NCBI GenBank assembly: GCA_027484605.1
Contig: JAIXSR010000048.1
Span: 1 to 35,306, forward strand
Origin: Hyphomicrobiales bacterium
Lineage (GTDB): Bacteria; Pseudomonadota; Alphaproteobacteria; Rhizobiales; Beijerinckiaceae
Direction: 5' to 3'
DNA: 35,306 nucleotides
Shown here: piece after piece, positions 1 to 10,133 of the stretch
Numbering within the stretch: position 1 is the stretch's first letter
Layout: each line of letters starts with the position of its first letter
Notes under the pieces: model-generated
Databases searched by the model: none
What the model was told of the DNA's origin: nothing
The model's input: the letters and a program-made list of their open reading frames with translations, nothing else
Program-made: the position numbers and the translations under genes

Positions 1-621
1 AACCTGCTGTGCAAGACGATGCCCAAGAAGATCGCCAATGGCTCCTTCACCTTCGATCCGGGCACCTACTGCGACGGCATGCAGATCCATGGCACCGCCA
101 AGGTCACGTTCAATCCGGGGGTCTATGTTTTCAAGGATGGGCCGCTCCGTGTCCAGAACTCGGCTGAACTGCATGGCACCGGCGTGACCCTGTTCTTCAC
201 CGGCAAGAATGCCTATTTCCGCTTCGAACATCAGGGGCTGATCAATATTTCGGCCCCGGTCGGCGGCGATACGGCCGGCATGCTGATCTGGGAAGGGAAC
301 GGCATCATCGAGGAAGTCGCCGCAAAGTCCGTGCCCGGCACCGGCGAGACGACTCCGGTGAAGATCACCAACCAGAACCGCATCACCTCGGACCGCGCCA
401 AGGTGCTCACCGGGACGATCTATCTCAAGAAGGGGGCCCTGACGATCGACAGCACGCAGCCCGTGGCCGACCAGTCGCCCTTCACGATCATGGTGGTCGA
501 CCGCCTCGACCTCTATGACGGCCCGAACCTTGTCCTGAACTCCAACTACCAGAATTCGCCGGTGCCTGTGCCCGTCGGCCTTGGCCCGACCGGCAACCAG
601 AAGGTCCATCTCGAGAAATAG
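1..621 (+). CDS. TadG-like Flp pilus-associated protein, C-terminal part (5' truncated)
   Basis: The reading frame is already open at base 1, so this is the last 206 residues of a longer protein that begins outside the window. The visible part is rich in short beta-strand repeats with regularly spaced Gly and Asn ([45 protein letters not shown]). This matches the C-terminal region of the TadE/TadG-like pilus-assembly proteins of Hyphomicrobiales, which have an N-terminal membrane anchor and a large exported domain. The family role is in tight-adherence (Flp) pilus biogenesis at the cell envelope. No transmembrane segment lies in this fragment, as expected for the distal part. No other tad gene is in the window, so it is probably an orphan copy. 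The family assignment comes from pattern recognition only. Confidence 0.7.
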   Translation, partial: NLLCKTMPKKIANGSFTFDPGTYCDGMQIHGTAKVTFNPGVYVFKDGPLRVQNSAELHGTGVTLFFTGKNAYFRFEHQGLINISAPVGGDTAGMLIWEGNGIIEEVAAKSVPGTGETTPVKITNQNRITSDRAKVLTGTIYLKKGALTIDSTQPVADQSPFTIMVVDRLDLYDGPNLVLNSNYQNSPVPVPVGLGPTGNQKVHLEK

Positions 622-704
622 CCGCACGCGACGGGCGGGGATATCTGCCTTGCCGGCACGGCTGTCCCTTGTCGCGACTCAGCGTCTCCGCTAACGCGGG
701 GAGC

Positions 705-2945
705 ATGGGAAAACCGGTCGATCCACCTTCCGCCGAGGGCGTCGAGGCCATCGCCTTGCGCGAGGCGCTCGAGGAGCGCTATCTCGCCTATGCCCTGTCC
801 ACGATCATGCATCGTGCCCTGCCGGATGCCCGGGACGGGCTGAAGCCGGTGCACCGGCGCATCCTCTACGGGATGCACCTTCTGCGTCTCGATCCGGCCG
901 CCCCCTTCAAGAAAAGCGCGAAGATCGTCGGCGACGTGATGGGTACGTTCCATCCGCACGGCGACCAGGCGATCTATGACGCCCTCGTCCGGCTCGCGCA
1001 GGATTTCTCCTCGCGCTACCCGCTGGTCGATGGCCAGGGCAATTTCGGCAATATCGACGGCGACAGCGCGGCCGCCTATCGCTACACCGAAGCCCGGATG
1101 ACCGAGGTCGCCCGGCTGCTGCTGCAGGGCATCGACGAGGACGGCGTTCCCTTCCGCCCGAACTATGACGGCCAGAACGAGGAGCCCGTCGTCCTGCCGG
1201 GCGCCTTCCCGAACCTGCTCGCCAATGGCGCCCAGGGCATCGCCGTGGGCATGGCCACCTCGATCCCGCCTCATAATGCAGCGGAACTCTGCGCCGCCGC
1301 CATCGCGCTGATCGACGATCCGCAGGCCAGCCACGAGGCCCTGATGGCGCTGGTGCCGGGCCCGGATTTCCCGACCGGCGGCATCATTGTCGAAGGGCCG
1401 GCGAGCCTGAAGGAAACCTATCGCACCGGCCGCGGTTCGATCCGCCTGCGGGCCCGCTGGCACAAGGAGGAGACCGGCCGCGGCGGCTATGTCGTGGTGA
1501 TCACCGAGATCCCCTATCTCGTCCAGAAGAGCCGGCTGATCGAGAAGATCGCCGAGCTTCTCAACGAGAAGAAGCTGCCGCTCCTCGCCGATATCCGCGA
1601 TGAATCCGCCGAGGATGTCCGCGTCGTCCTCGAGCCGCGCGCCCGCACGGTCGAGGCCGAATTGCTGATGGAGGCGTTGTTCAGGCTGACCGAGCTCGAA
1701 ACGCGCTTCTCGGTCAACATGAATGTCCTGATCGATGGCAAGGTGCCGAAGGTCGTCGGCCTTTCCGAGGCCCTCCGCGCCTTCCTCGACCATCGCCGCG
1801 ACGTGCTGCTGCGCCGCTCGCGCTGGCGGCTGGGCAAGATCGAGGCCCGGCTCGAGATCCTCGGCGGCCTCCTCGTCGCTTTCCTGAATCTCGACGAGGT
1901 GATCCGCATCATCCGCGAGGAGGACGAGCCCAAGCCCGTCCTGATGAAGCGCTTCGACCTGACCGACGTCCAGGCCAATGCCATCCTCGACACGCGCCTG
2001 CGCCAGCTGCGCAAGCTCGAGGAAATGGAACTGCGCACCGAGCATGACGAATTGTCGAAGGAAAAGGCCAGCATCGAGGCGCTGCTGGATTCCGAGGCGC
2101 GGCAATGGAAGACCGTGCGCTGGGAAGTCAGCGAGGTCGCCAAGGCCTTTTCGAAGGATACGCCGCTTGGCCGACGCCGTTCGGATTTCGGAACCGCCTC
2201 GGATGTGCCGGTCGATGTGACCGAGGCCCTGATCGAGCGCGAACCGATCACCGTGGTGGTGACGAAGAAGGGCTGGATCCGCGCCCTCAAGGGGCATGGG
2301 GTCGATCTCACCAACCTGCAATACAAGGGCGATGACGCTTTCGCCTTCGCCTTCCCGACCGAGACGACCGCGAAGGTCCTGCTGCTGGCCAGCGATGGCA
2401 AGGCCTTCACGCTCGATGCCTCGAAGCTGCCGGGCGGGCGGGGCTTCGGCGAGCCGATCCGCCTGATGGTCGATCTCGATGCCGATTCCGAGATCATGGC
2501 CGCCTTCCCCTACATGCCCGGCCAGAAGCGGATCGTCGTCGCGAAGGATGCCCGCGGCTTCATCGTCGCGGCCGATGACCTCGTCGCCAATACCCGCAAG
2601 GGGCGGCAGGTGATGAATGTCGACGGCGCGCGGCTCTGGCTGGCCGTGCCGGTCGAGGGCGATATGGTCGCCGTGATCGGCGAGAACCGGAAGCTCCTGG
2701 CCTTCCCGCTTTCGGAAATGCCGGAAATGCCGCGCGGCAAGGGCGTCCGCGTCCAGCGCTACAAGGAGGGTGGCCTCGCCGATCTCCGCACCTTCTCCAG
2801 CGAGACCGGCCTGACCTGGCAGGACAGTGCCGGCCGGACCTTCACCCTCAAGGGCGATGATCTGAAGGAATGGCTCGGCCATCGCGCCGAATCCGGCCGC
2901 CTGCCGCCGAAGGGCTTCCCGCGCTCGAACCGGTTCACGGGCTGA
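705..2945 (+). CDS. parC: DNA topoisomerase IV subunit A
   Basis: This is the DNA-cleaving subunit of topoisomerase IV, which decatenates daughter chromosomes with ParE. It has 746 residues, normal for the family. The N-terminal cleavage domain shows [20 protein letters not shown], the quinolone-resistance region [19 protein letters not shown], and the catalytic tyrosine Y127 in [11 protein letters not shown]. The C-terminal third (about residues 490-740) is the beta-pinwheel DNA-wrapping domain. I chose the ATG at 705 because GGGGAG sits five bases upstream; an in-frame TTG at 669 would add 12 residues but has no clear ribosome-binding site. The position equivalent to E. coli ParC Ser80 is Gln88 and that of Glu84 is Asp92. 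It appears to be monocistronic, with 111 bases before the next gene. Confidence 0.97.
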   Translation: MGKPVDPPSAEGVEAIALREALEERYLAYALSTIMHRALPDARDGLKPVHRRILYGMHLLRLDPAAPFKKSAKIVGDVMGTFHPHGDQAIYDALVRLAQDFSSRYPLVDGQGNFGNIDGDSAAAYRYTEARMTEVARLLLQGIDEDGVPFRPNYDGQNEEPVVLPGAFPNLLANGAQGIAVGMATSIPPHNAAELCAAAIALIDDPQASHEALMALVPGPDFPTGGIIVEGPASLKETYRTGRGSIRLRARWHKEETGRGGYVVVITEIPYLVQKSRLIEKIAELLNEKKLPLLADIRDESAEDVRVVLEPRARTVEAELLMEALFRLTELETRFSVNMNVLIDGKVPKVVGLSEALRAFLDHRRDVLLRRSRWRLGKIEARLEILGGLLVAFLNLDEVIRIIREEDEPKPVLMKRFDLTDVQANAILDTRLRQLRKLEEMELRTEHDELSKEKASIEALLDSEARQWKTVRWEVSEVAKAFSKDTPLGRRRSDFGTASDVPVDVTEALIEREPITVVVTKKGWIRALKGHGVDLTNLQYKGDDAFAFAFPTETTAKVLLLASDGKAFTLDASKLPGGRGFGEPIRLMVDLDADSEIMAAFPYMPGQKRIVVAKDARGFIVAADDLVANTRKGRQVMNVDGARLWLAVPVEGDMVAVIGENRKLLAFPLSEMPEMPRGKGVRVQRYKEGGLADLRTFSSETGLTWQDSAGRTFTLKGDDLKEWLGHRAESGRLPPKGFPRSNRFTG

Positions 2946-2997
2946 ACGCGGGTATCGTTCCTTGCAGTCTTGCAATTCAATCGGGCAATAACTGGCC

Positions 2998-3027
2998 TTG
3001 ATCCTTGCATGGATGCACCCGATCTAA
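2998..3027 (+). promoter_or_regulatory. possible sigma70-type promoter of the flavodoxin gene
   Basis: TTGATC at 2998-3003 and ATCTAA at 3022-3027 are separated by 18 bases, about 30 bases before the flavodoxin start codon. The match to the -35/-10 pattern is moderate and was found by eye. Confidence 0.3.
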
Positions 3028-3057
3028 GGAGCATCCAACCCAAGCAAGGGATTTTCC

Positions 3058-3627
3058 ATGACGAAAGTCGCGATCGTTTATCATTCCGGCTATGGCCACA
3101 CCGCCGTCGTCGCCGAAGCCGTGGCCGAAGGCGTGAAGCGGGGCGGCGGCACGCCGGACCTCATCCGCCTGGAAAGCGCCGGCCAGGATTTCGGCCCCGC
3201 CCTCGAGGCCGTTACCGCTGCCGATGCCGTGATCTTCGGCGCACCGACCTATATGGGCGATGTCTCCGTGCCGCTCCGCGCCTTCTTCGAGGCCTCCTCC
3301 AAGATCTGGATGGGCGCTGGCTGGAAGGACAAGCTCGCCGCCGGCTTCACCAATGGCCTGACCTTCGGCGGCAACAAGGACCACACCCTGACCTCGATGT
3401 GGATCCTTGCGATGCAGCACGGCATGCTCTGGGCGGGCCCCGGGGTTCCGCTGGGCAACATGGCCGGCAATTCCACCTCGGCGCCGGAAGCCCCGAACCG
3501 GATCGGTTCGGCCTTGGGCGTGACCACCCAGTCCGACAATGCCGGCCCGGATGTCAGCCCGACCTCGGGCGACAAGGAATTTGCCCGGCTGCTCGGCGAG
3601 CGCATGGCAAGGCTTGCCGCCCGCTGA
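3058..3627 (+). CDS. flavodoxin-family NAD(P)H-dependent oxidoreductase (WrbA-like)
   Basis: A 189-residue flavodoxin-fold protein. The N-terminus MTKVAIVYHSGYGHTAVVAE has the first beta strand followed by the FMN-phosphate loop (HSGYGHT), and FGAPTYMGDVSVPLRAFFE is the second flavin-contacting loop. The later segment NGLTFGGNKDHTLTSMW resembles the isoalloxazine-side loop of WrbA and related NAD(P)H:quinone reductases. It is probably a cytoplasmic FMN enzyme that reduces quinones or similar acceptors; the substrate cannot be read from sequence. The ATG follows an AAGGGA ribosome-binding site. It is probably transcribed from its own promoter in the 112-base gap after parC, and a strong hairpin follows it. 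Confidence 0.85.
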   Translation: MTKVAIVYHSGYGHTAVVAEAVAEGVKRGGGTPDLIRLESAGQDFGPALEAVTAADAVIFGAPTYMGDVSVPLRAFFEASSKIWMGAGWKDKLAAGFTNGLTFGGNKDHTLTSMWILAMQHGMLWAGPGVPLGNMAGNSTSAPEAPNRIGSALGVTTQSDNAGPDVSPTSGDKEFARLLGERMARLAAR

Positions 3628-3645
3628 TCGGCAGGCCAGAGTGAT

Positions 3646-3671
3646 CGGGCGGGGGCTGTCCCCGCCCGTTT
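3646..3671 (+). terminator. rho-independent-type hairpin after the flavodoxin gene
   Basis: A 9-bp perfect GC stem (CGGGCGGGG / CCCCGCCCG) with a five-base loop is followed by TTT. It lies 18 bases after the flavodoxin stop and ends 14 bases before the next ATG, so it could attenuate read-through into the DsbA-family gene. Confidence 0.6.
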
Positions 3672-3685
3672 CCGTCAGAGGCTCC

Positions 3686-4348
3686 ATGGATTCCGAAACG
3701 ATCGACCGTCCGCGCCTGCTCTATTTCGCGGATACGATGTGCTCCTGGTGCTATGGATTCGCGCCCGAAATGCAGGTCGTGCTGGAGCGTTTCCACCAGG
3801 AACTCGATCTCCTTGCCTTCAGCGGCGGTCTGCGTCCGTTCAATACCGAACCGGTCTCCGACAGCATGCGGACCATGCTCACCGAGACCTATGGCCGGAT
3901 CGGGCAGCTCACCGGCCAGCCCTTCGGCCAATGTCCCTCGCTCACGCCGGGCTTCGTCTATGACAGCGAGCCCGCTTCGCGCGCCGTGGTGACGATGCGC
4001 AACATGGCACCGGGCGATGACTATGCCTTCATGCTCGCCATCCAGCGCGCCTTCTATGCCGATGGCGAGGACATCACCCGGCCGGATGTGCTGGCTCGCC
4101 ATGCCGCGGCCTTCGGCGTGCCGGAGGAGGCCTTCCTCGAAACCTTCTCCGGCGAGGCTATCCGCCAGGCGACGATGGCGGATTTCCAGGTCGCGCAGCA
4201 ATTCGGCATCGACGGCTTCCCGACGCTGATCCTCCATCGGCAGCGGAGCACGGGCGACAACGCGCTGATGATGGTCAGCCAGGGCTATGCCAGGGCCGAC
4301 GAGGTCACCGAACGCCTGCGCGCCGCACTCGCGGCGGAGATCGGCTGA
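3686..4348 (+). CDS. DsbA-family thiol-disulfide oxidoreductase
   Basis: A 220-residue thioredoxin-fold protein of the DsbA/FrnE-like family. The redox motif CSWC (Cys19 and Cys22) follows the first beta strand (RLLYFADTM), and the helical insertion typical of DsbA lies between it and the C-terminal thioredoxin half. The cis-proline loop is probably in QQFGIDGFPTLIL. There is no signal peptide or transmembrane segment, so it is predicted to be cytoplasmic, like the FrnE subgroup, and not a periplasmic oxidase. The ATG at 3686 is preceded by AGAGG; upstream in-frame ATG codons lie inside the previous gene and would add unrelated sequence. It converges with bpt, with only 12 bases between the stop codons. 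Confidence 0.88.
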   Translation: MDSETIDRPRLLYFADTMCSWCYGFAPEMQVVLERFHQELDLLAFSGGLRPFNTEPVSDSMRTMLTETYGRIGQLTGQPFGQCPSLTPGFVYDSEPASRAVVTMRNMAPGDDYAFMLAIQRAFYADGEDITRPDVLARHAAAFGVPEEAFLETFSGEAIRQATMADFQVAQQFGIDGFPTLILHRQRSTGDNALMMVSQGYARADEVTERLRAALAAEIG

Positions 4349-4360
4349 GCGGGGGGCGCC

Positions 4361-5113
4361 TCAGACCCCGGCAGCGTCCTTCTCGACCCGTTCCCAGGCC
4401 AGCATTCCGAGGCGCTCCTGCGGCAGGAAGCGGGCCTTGTAATCCATCTTCCGCGAGCCCTCGACCCAGTAGCCGAGATAGAGATAGGGCAGGCCGAACG
4501 CCTTGGTCTTGGCGATATGGTCGAGGATCAGATAGGTCCCGAGCGAGCGGTCGGCCTGGTCGGGATCGTAGAAGGAATACACCATCGACAGCCCGTCGGA
4601 GAGGATGTCGGTCAGCACTACGCCGACCAGTTCCTCGCTGCCGGCCCGGCCCGTCGCCGGCTTGCGGTATTCCACCAGCCGCGTCTCGACATGGCTGTCC
4701 TCGATCATCGCGGCATAATCCAGCACGCTCATATCGACCATGCCGCCATCGGCATGGCGCGTATCGAGATAGCTGCGGAACAGGCCATATTGCTCGGCCG
4801 TGGGCTGGGCGGAAATCATCCGGGCGCCGAGATCGGCATTGCGCGCCATGATGCGGCGGAAATTCCGGCTCATCTCGAACTCGTTCACCAGCACCCGCAC
4901 CGAAATGCAGGCCCGGCAGGATTCGCAGGCCGGGCGATAGGCGATCGACTGGCTGCGGCGGAACCCGCCCTGCGTCAGGATTTCATTGAGCTGGAAGGCG
5001 CGCTTGCCGACAAGATGGGTGAAGACCTTCCGTTCCTGCCGATCGGGAAGATACGGGCAGGGGGAGGGGGAGGTCAGGAAGAATTGTGGCGTGTCGCGCG
5101 GCTGGTCCGTCAT
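4361..5113 (-). CDS. bpt: aspartate/glutamate leucyltransferase (bacterial aminoacyl-tRNA-protein transferase)
   Basis: This enzyme moves leucine from Leu-tRNA to proteins with N-terminal Asp or Glu and so marks them for ClpS/ClpAP degradation in the N-end rule pathway. The 250-residue length is typical. The N-terminal ATE domain has [11 protein letters not shown] and the cysteine cluster [13 protein letters not shown] (Cys63, 66, 69). The C-terminal ATE domain has [28 protein letters not shown] and a final PQERL segment. I chose the ATG at 5113 because the protein homology starts there; the longer open frame upstream is out-of-family sequence that overlaps the end of ilvA. It is the last gene of the leftward hemB cluster, 101 bases after ilvA. 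Confidence 0.94.
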   Translation of the reverse strand: MTDQPRDTPQFFLTSPSPCPYLPDRQERKVFTHLVGKRAFQLNEILTQGGFRRSQSIAYRPACESCRACISVRVLVNEFEMSRNFRRIMARNADLGARMISAQPTAEQYGLFRSYLDTRHADGGMVDMSVLDYAAMIEDSHVETRLVEYRKPATGRAGSEELVGVVLTDILSDGLSMVYSFYDPDQADRSLGTYLILDHIAKTKAFGLPYLYLGYWVEGSRKMDYKARFLPQERLGMLAWERVEKDAAGV

Positions 5114-5214
5114 CGGCGTCGAATGGTGGCAGGGAGGAGCATCATTGGCCAAGCCGGCCCGCTCGGCAAGGGGGGCCGGCTGCGCATCCCCGCGACAAAA
5201 TGCGGGTAGTGCCC

Positions 5215-6468
5215 TCAGCCCCCCGGCAGGATCGCGCCATTGGCATCGATCCGCCGCGTGACATAGCCCTGCGCCTCCAGCTGGCGGAGAATGTCCTCGG
5301 CATGCGTGGCATCGCGGGTCTCCACCGTGACATCGAGCGAGACGCCCTTGGCCGGCACCGAGAGGAAGGTCCGGCGATGCGTGACCTCGAGGATGTTCGC
5401 CCCGAGCTCCCCGAGCCGCGTCGCCACCCGGCCAAGGAAGCCCGGCCGGTCCTCGCCGGTCAGGCGGAAGGAGATGATGCGCTCGCGCCGTTCCAGCTCG
5501 CGCACCATGATCGAGGCGAGGATCCGCGCATCGATGTTTCCGCCGCACAGGACAAGCCCGACCCGCTTGCCGCGGAACCGTTCGGGCTGGTGGAGCAGGG
5601 CCGCGAGCCCGCTGGCACCCGCCCCCTCCGCCATGGAGCGCTGATGCGTGGCAAAGGCGTCGACGGCCCGTTCCACCGCGCTTTCCGGCACGATCATCGT
5701 TTCCGCCACCAGCGCGCGGATGATGGGCAGGGTCAATGCGCCGACATTCTTGACCGCGATGCCCTCGGCCAGGGTGGGCCCGCCGATCGGGTGGTTCTCA
5801 CCGTGCAGGGCATTGTGGAACGAGGCATAGCTCTCCACCTCGACGCCGATCACCGCGATATCCGGCCGCAAAGCCCGGAAGGCCACGGCATTGCCGGCGA
5901 TCAGCCCGCCGCCGCCCATCGGGATCACCACGGCATCCAGACCGGGCTGGTCCTCCAGCATCTCCAGCGCCACCGTGCCCTGGCCGGCCATCACATCCGG
6001 ATCGTCATAGGGATGGACGAGGACCAGCCCCTCCTCGGCGATGATCTGCTGCACCCGGTTCTGGCTCTCGGCAAGGGTGGTGCCGTCCAGGATCACCCGC
6101 GCGCCGAACCGCGCCGTGTTCTCGACCTTCACGAAGGGGGTGCCGACCGGCATGACGATCGTCGCGGGGATGCCGAGGCGCTGGGCATGATAGGCGACGG
6201 CCTGCGCGTGGTTGCCCGCCGACATGGCGATGACGCCGGCCCTGCGCGCCGCCGGGTCGAGCCGCGACAGCTTCACGAAGGCGCCGCGCTCCTTGAAGGC
6301 GCCGGTCACCTGCATGTTCTCGAACTTGACGAAGCATTCCGCCCCGGTCAGCGCGGAGAGCCGCGGGGCCGGCAGGAAGGGCGTGCGGATCACCTGTCCG
6401 CGGAGCAGTTCGGCCGCCGCGCGGATATCCTCGATGCCGATGGCGAAAGCGGGGCTGGCGGACATCAT
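5215..6468 (-). CDS. ilvA: threonine ammonia-lyase with C-terminal ACT domain
   Basis: A PLP enzyme that deaminates threonine to 2-oxobutanoate and ammonia, the first step towards isoleucine. The 417 residues comprise a fold-type II catalytic domain and a C-terminal ACT regulatory domain (about residues 333-410, starting near [18 protein letters not shown]). The PLP lysine is Lys59 in TGAFKERGA; the phosphate-binding loop is GGGG at 185-188. This architecture resembles the shorter catabolic/biosynthetic lyases with a single ACT domain and not the E. coli IlvA, which is about 510 residues. Two tandem ATG codons (6468, 6465) compete for the start. The gene has its own predicted promoter overlapping the end of the upstream permease gene. 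Confidence 0.92.
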   Translation of the reverse strand: MMSASPAFAIGIEDIRAAAELLRGQVIRTPFLPAPRLSALTGAECFVKFENMQVTGAFKERGAFVKLSRLDPAARRAGVIAMSAGNHAQAVAYHAQRLGIPATIVMPVGTPFVKVENTARFGARVILDGTTLAESQNRVQQIIAEEGLVLVHPYDDPDVMAGQGTVALEMLEDQPGLDAVVIPMGGGGLIAGNAVAFRALRPDIAVIGVEVESYASFHNALHGENHPIGGPTLAEGIAVKNVGALTLPIIRALVAETMIVPESAVERAVDAFATHQRSMAEGAGASGLAALLHQPERFRGKRVGLVLCGGNIDARILASIMVRELERRERIISFRLTGEDRPGFLGRVATRLGELGANILEVTHRRTFLSVPAKGVSLDVTVETRDATHAEDILRQLEAQGYVTRRIDANGAILPGG

Positions 6469-6498
6469 GGGATCGGCATTCCTTTTCTTGTCCTATAA

Positions 6499-6527
6499 AT
6501 AATACAAATGTCTGACCGGGCGGTCAT
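6499..6527 (-). promoter_or_regulatory. predicted ilvA promoter
   Basis: Read leftward, ATGACC (6527-6522) and TATTAT (6504-6499) are 17 bases apart. The region between permease and ilvA is strikingly AT-rich for this genome (TATTATTTATAGG). Transcription would start about 20-25 bases before the ilvA ATG. This indicates that ilvA can be expressed independently of hemB and the permease gene. Confidence 0.45.
6513..6526. promoter_or_regulatory. TetR-type operator candidate on the ilvA promoter
   Basis: TGACCGGGCGGTCA is an inverted repeat with 6-bp arms and a 2-bp centre. It covers most of the predicted -35 element. The TGACCG..CGGTCA layout is typical of operators bound by TetR-family repressors. 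No TetR gene is in the window, so a regulator would have to act from elsewhere. Confidence 0.4.
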
Positions 6528-7924
6528 GCTTTCCGCATCGGTCCGTCCGCGAAGCCGAAGAAGCCGCCCGGCTTGAGGATCAGGGCCAGCGTCAGCAGCA
6601 GGAAGCTCGCCAGCTCCCAGAGTGCGATATCCATCAGGGCGGACCAGCCGATCTGGAACAGGCCGATCACCAGCCCGCCCAGAACCGCGCCGCCAAGGGA
6701 GCCGATACCGCCAAGGATCGCGGCGATCAAGCCGGTTAGTCCCATCATTGTTCCACCGGAAAAGTGGATTCCGCCATAATTCAGCACGATCGTCGCGCCG
6801 GCGAGGCCGGCCAGCGCGATGGCGAGGGCCGATGTCCGGAGCAGCAGCGCCTCCGGATCGACGCCGCAGAGCCGGGCGGCTTCCGGATCATCCGCGCTCG
6901 CCCGCCAGGCCCGGCCGAAGGCGGTACGACGCATCAGCCAGAGCACCGCGAGGATCGCCGCGCCATTGACCAGTGCCATGATGATGAGCCGGGGATGCAG
7001 GATCACCTCGAACGGGCCGGAACTGGCCGCCAGCCAGCCCTGGCCATGCGCCGGCGGCAGCCAGGTTGTCCCGGCGCCCTGAGCGAGGCGCAAGGTCTCC
7101 TGCACCACCACCATCAGCCCGACGCCGGCCACCAGCACCGGCTGCCCGATCCCCCGGATGGCGCCGGGCCGGGTCAGCGGCCAGAGCAGGCCACGGCCGA
7201 GCACAAGGCCGGCAAGTCCGGACAGGATGACGCCGAGCCCGCCCGCCAGTGCGGGCACCAGAAAGGACCCGGCCAGGCTGAACCCGCCCGGTCCGCTGGC
7301 CGAGAGGGCCAGGGCGGCAAGCGTGGTCAGGATTCCGCCCAGCGCCAGGAACTCGCCGAGCGCGAGGTTGATCCGCCCGATCAGCCCGTAGATCAAGGCT
7401 GTCGACAGCGCGAGCAGGCCGAGGATGCCGAGCCGCGGCAGCCCGCCGATCAGATGCTGCAGGGCGAGGGCCAGCGGCCGGGGCAGCTCGATCGCCTCGC
7501 CCGGATTCCGCGGCGGCCCGGGATCGGCCTCGACCGCGAATTGCGTCTCCAGCCAGCGATTGCGCAGGATGTAGAGCGTCGATTCCCCGACGCCGACCCC
7601 GTCGATCAGCACGACGCCGAGGTCCCGGCGGTTGGCGGAATAGCCGATCCCGCCGAAGCGGCAGGTCAGCAGCTGCTCGCGATTGGCCTCGCCGCCGATC
7701 CGGAACGAGACATGCACCGCATTGCCCGGCCCGGTCTCGGCGCCGAGCACCGCGATGCCCTCATCCTGCGGGAACAGGGCCGGCAGCAGCATCCGGCAGA
7801 GGCGTGCCTGCTCGGCATCCGCGCCGGGCCCGCCGACGAGGAAGAGCGGCACGACGATGATGGCGAGGGCCAGGAACGGGGCGACGAGGATCCAGAGTTC
7901 CGGCCGCCGGCGCAGGAGCCCCAT
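6524..7924 (-). CDS. LivH/LivM-type branched-chain amino acid ABC transporter permease, solitary
   Basis: A 466-residue integral membrane protein. After a first transmembrane helix (about residues 12-31) comes a roughly 120-residue hydrophilic segment (about 32-150), probably extracytoplasmic, and then the LIV permease core with eight or nine hydrophobic helices. Diagnostic segments are GRINLALGEFLALGG and, near the end, GLTGLIAAILGGIGSLGGAVLGGL, characteristic of LivH/LivM inner-membrane permeases. RASADDPEAARLCGVDPEALL resembles the cytoplasmic coupling loop that contacts the ATPase. No ATPase (LivF/LivG), second permease or binding protein is nearby. It starts three bases after the hemB stop codon, so the two are probably co-transcribed. 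Substrate unknown. Confidence 0.83.
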   Translation of the reverse strand: MGLLRRRPELWILVAPFLALAIIVVPLFLVGGPGADAEQARLCRMLLPALFPQDEGIAVLGAETGPGNAVHVSFRIGGEANREQLLTCRFGGIGYSANRRDLGVVLIDGVGVGESTLYILRNRWLETQFAVEADPGPPRNPGEAIELPRPLALALQHLIGGLPRLGILGLLALSTALIYGLIGRINLALGEFLALGGILTTLAALALSASGPGGFSLAGSFLVPALAGGLGVILSGLAGLVLGRGLLWPLTRPGAIRGIGQPVLVAGVGLMVVVQETLRLAQGAGTTWLPPAHGQGWLAASSGPFEVILHPRLIIMALVNGAAILAVLWLMRRTAFGRAWRASADDPEAARLCGVDPEALLLRTSALAIALAGLAGATIVLNYGGIHFSGGTMMGLTGLIAAILGGIGSLGGAVLGGLVIGLFQIGWSALMDIALWELASFLLLTLALILKPGGFFGFADGPMRKA

Positions 7925-7927
7925 CGC

Positions 7928-9043
<1,116 letters not shown>

Positions 9044-9083
9044 CTACCCCCGCCGTCAGGCAAGGACGGGGAGGGATGGTTCC

Positions 9084-10127
9084 GTGAGCGACATTCTCAT
9101 CGAAAAGCGCGGCGCGCTCGGGCTGGTCACGCTCAACCGGCCGCAGGCGCTCAATGCGCTCAACGATGCCATGGTCGATGGCCTGCAGGCCGCCCTGCTC
9201 GATTTCCGCGACGATCCGGCGATCCGGCAGGTCGCGATCCGCGGTGCCGGCGGCAAGGCCTTCTGCGCGGGCGGCGATATCCGCCTGATGCATGAATACG
9301 GCCAGACCGGCCGCCATGCCGTGGCGCTGGATTTCTGGGCGCGGGAATACCGGCTCAACACCTTCATCAAGCGCTACCCCAAGCCCTATATCGCGCTGGT
9401 TGACGGCATCGTCATGGGCGGCGGCGTCGGGGTCTCGCTGCATGGCAGCCATCTTTTCGCCGGGCCCAACTACCTCTTCGCCATGCCGGAAGTTGGCATC
9501 GGCTTCTTCCCGGATGTCGGCGCCACCTATGCCCTGCCGCGCCTGCCGGGCGCCTTCGGCACCTATCTCGCGCTGACCGGTTCCCGCCTGCGCCGGGGCG
9601 ATGCCGTTGCGCTCGGCCTCGCGACGCATGCCCTGCATGGCGGCGTCGAGGAGGAGATCCTCGCCGCTTTGGCCGAGGGCGTCCCGGCCGATGCCGTGGC
9701 CGCGCGCTTCGCCGAGCCGGCCGGCGAGACGCCGGTCTTCGACCGGGCAGGGGAAATCGACCGCCTCTTCGGCAAGGCCGATCTGGCCGCCATCATGGCC
9801 GGGCTCGAGGCTGCCGCTCCGGATTCGCCCTTCGCGGCCGAGCTCGTGGCGGGCATGGCGAAGCGCTCGCCGACCTCGATGGCCCTTGCCCTGGAGCAGG
9901 TCCGTCGCGGCGCCACGCTCGATTTCGAGGCCGCGATGGTGCTCGAGTTCCGGATCGTCAGCCGCATCGTGCATGGCCATGATTTCTACGAGGGCGTGCG
10001 CGCGCTGATCATCGACAAGGACAACCGCCCGCAATGGCGGCCGGACAGCCTGGCCGGGCTTGATCCTGCCGCGATTGCCGCGCATTTTCAGCCGCTGGAC
10101 AAGGATCTGGACTTTGTCGAAGGCTGA
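9084..10127 (+). CDS. 3-hydroxyisobutyryl-CoA hydrolase-like enoyl-CoA hydratase/isomerase family protein
   Basis: A 347-residue crotonase-fold protein. The oxyanion-hole segments are GGKAFCAGGDIRLM and DGIVMGGGVGVSLHG, and PEVGIGFFPDVGATYALPRL carries the Glu and Asp expected in 3-hydroxyisobutyryl-CoA hydrolases. The C-terminal HIBYL-CoA-hydrolase extension is present (RIVHGHDFYEGVRALIIDKD, with RPQWRPDS). The length matches that family, not the ordinary hydratases of about 260 residues. The family reaction is hydrolysis of 3-hydroxyisobutyryl-CoA in valine degradation; the gene is not next to other valine genes, so the substrate remains an inference. The start is GTG at 9084 with GGGAGGGA upstream. 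It is followed after six bases by the next gene. Confidence 0.88.
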   Translation: MSDILIEKRGALGLVTLNRPQALNALNDAMVDGLQAALLDFRDDPAIRQVAIRGAGGKAFCAGGDIRLMHEYGQTGRHAVALDFWAREYRLNTFIKRYPKPYIALVDGIVMGGGVGVSLHGSHLFAGPNYLFAMPEVGIGFFPDVGATYALPRLPGAFGTYLALTGSRLRRGDAVALGLATHALHGGVEEEILAALAEGVPADAVAARFAEPAGETPVFDRAGEIDRLFGKADLAAIMAGLEAAAPDSPFAAELVAGMAKRSPTSMALALEQVRRGATLDFEAAMVLEFRIVSRIVHGHDFYEGVRALIIDKDNRPQWRPDSLAGLDPAAIAAHFQPLDKDLDFVEG

Positions 10128-10133
10128 ACGCGC

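Noticed and set aside
546-2975. 809-residue open frame antisense to parC
   Set aside because: High-GC shadow frame; the plus strand encodes a complete, motif-rich ParC, and the antisense translation is low-complexity and rich in Asp, Gly, His and Arg with no recognisable domain.
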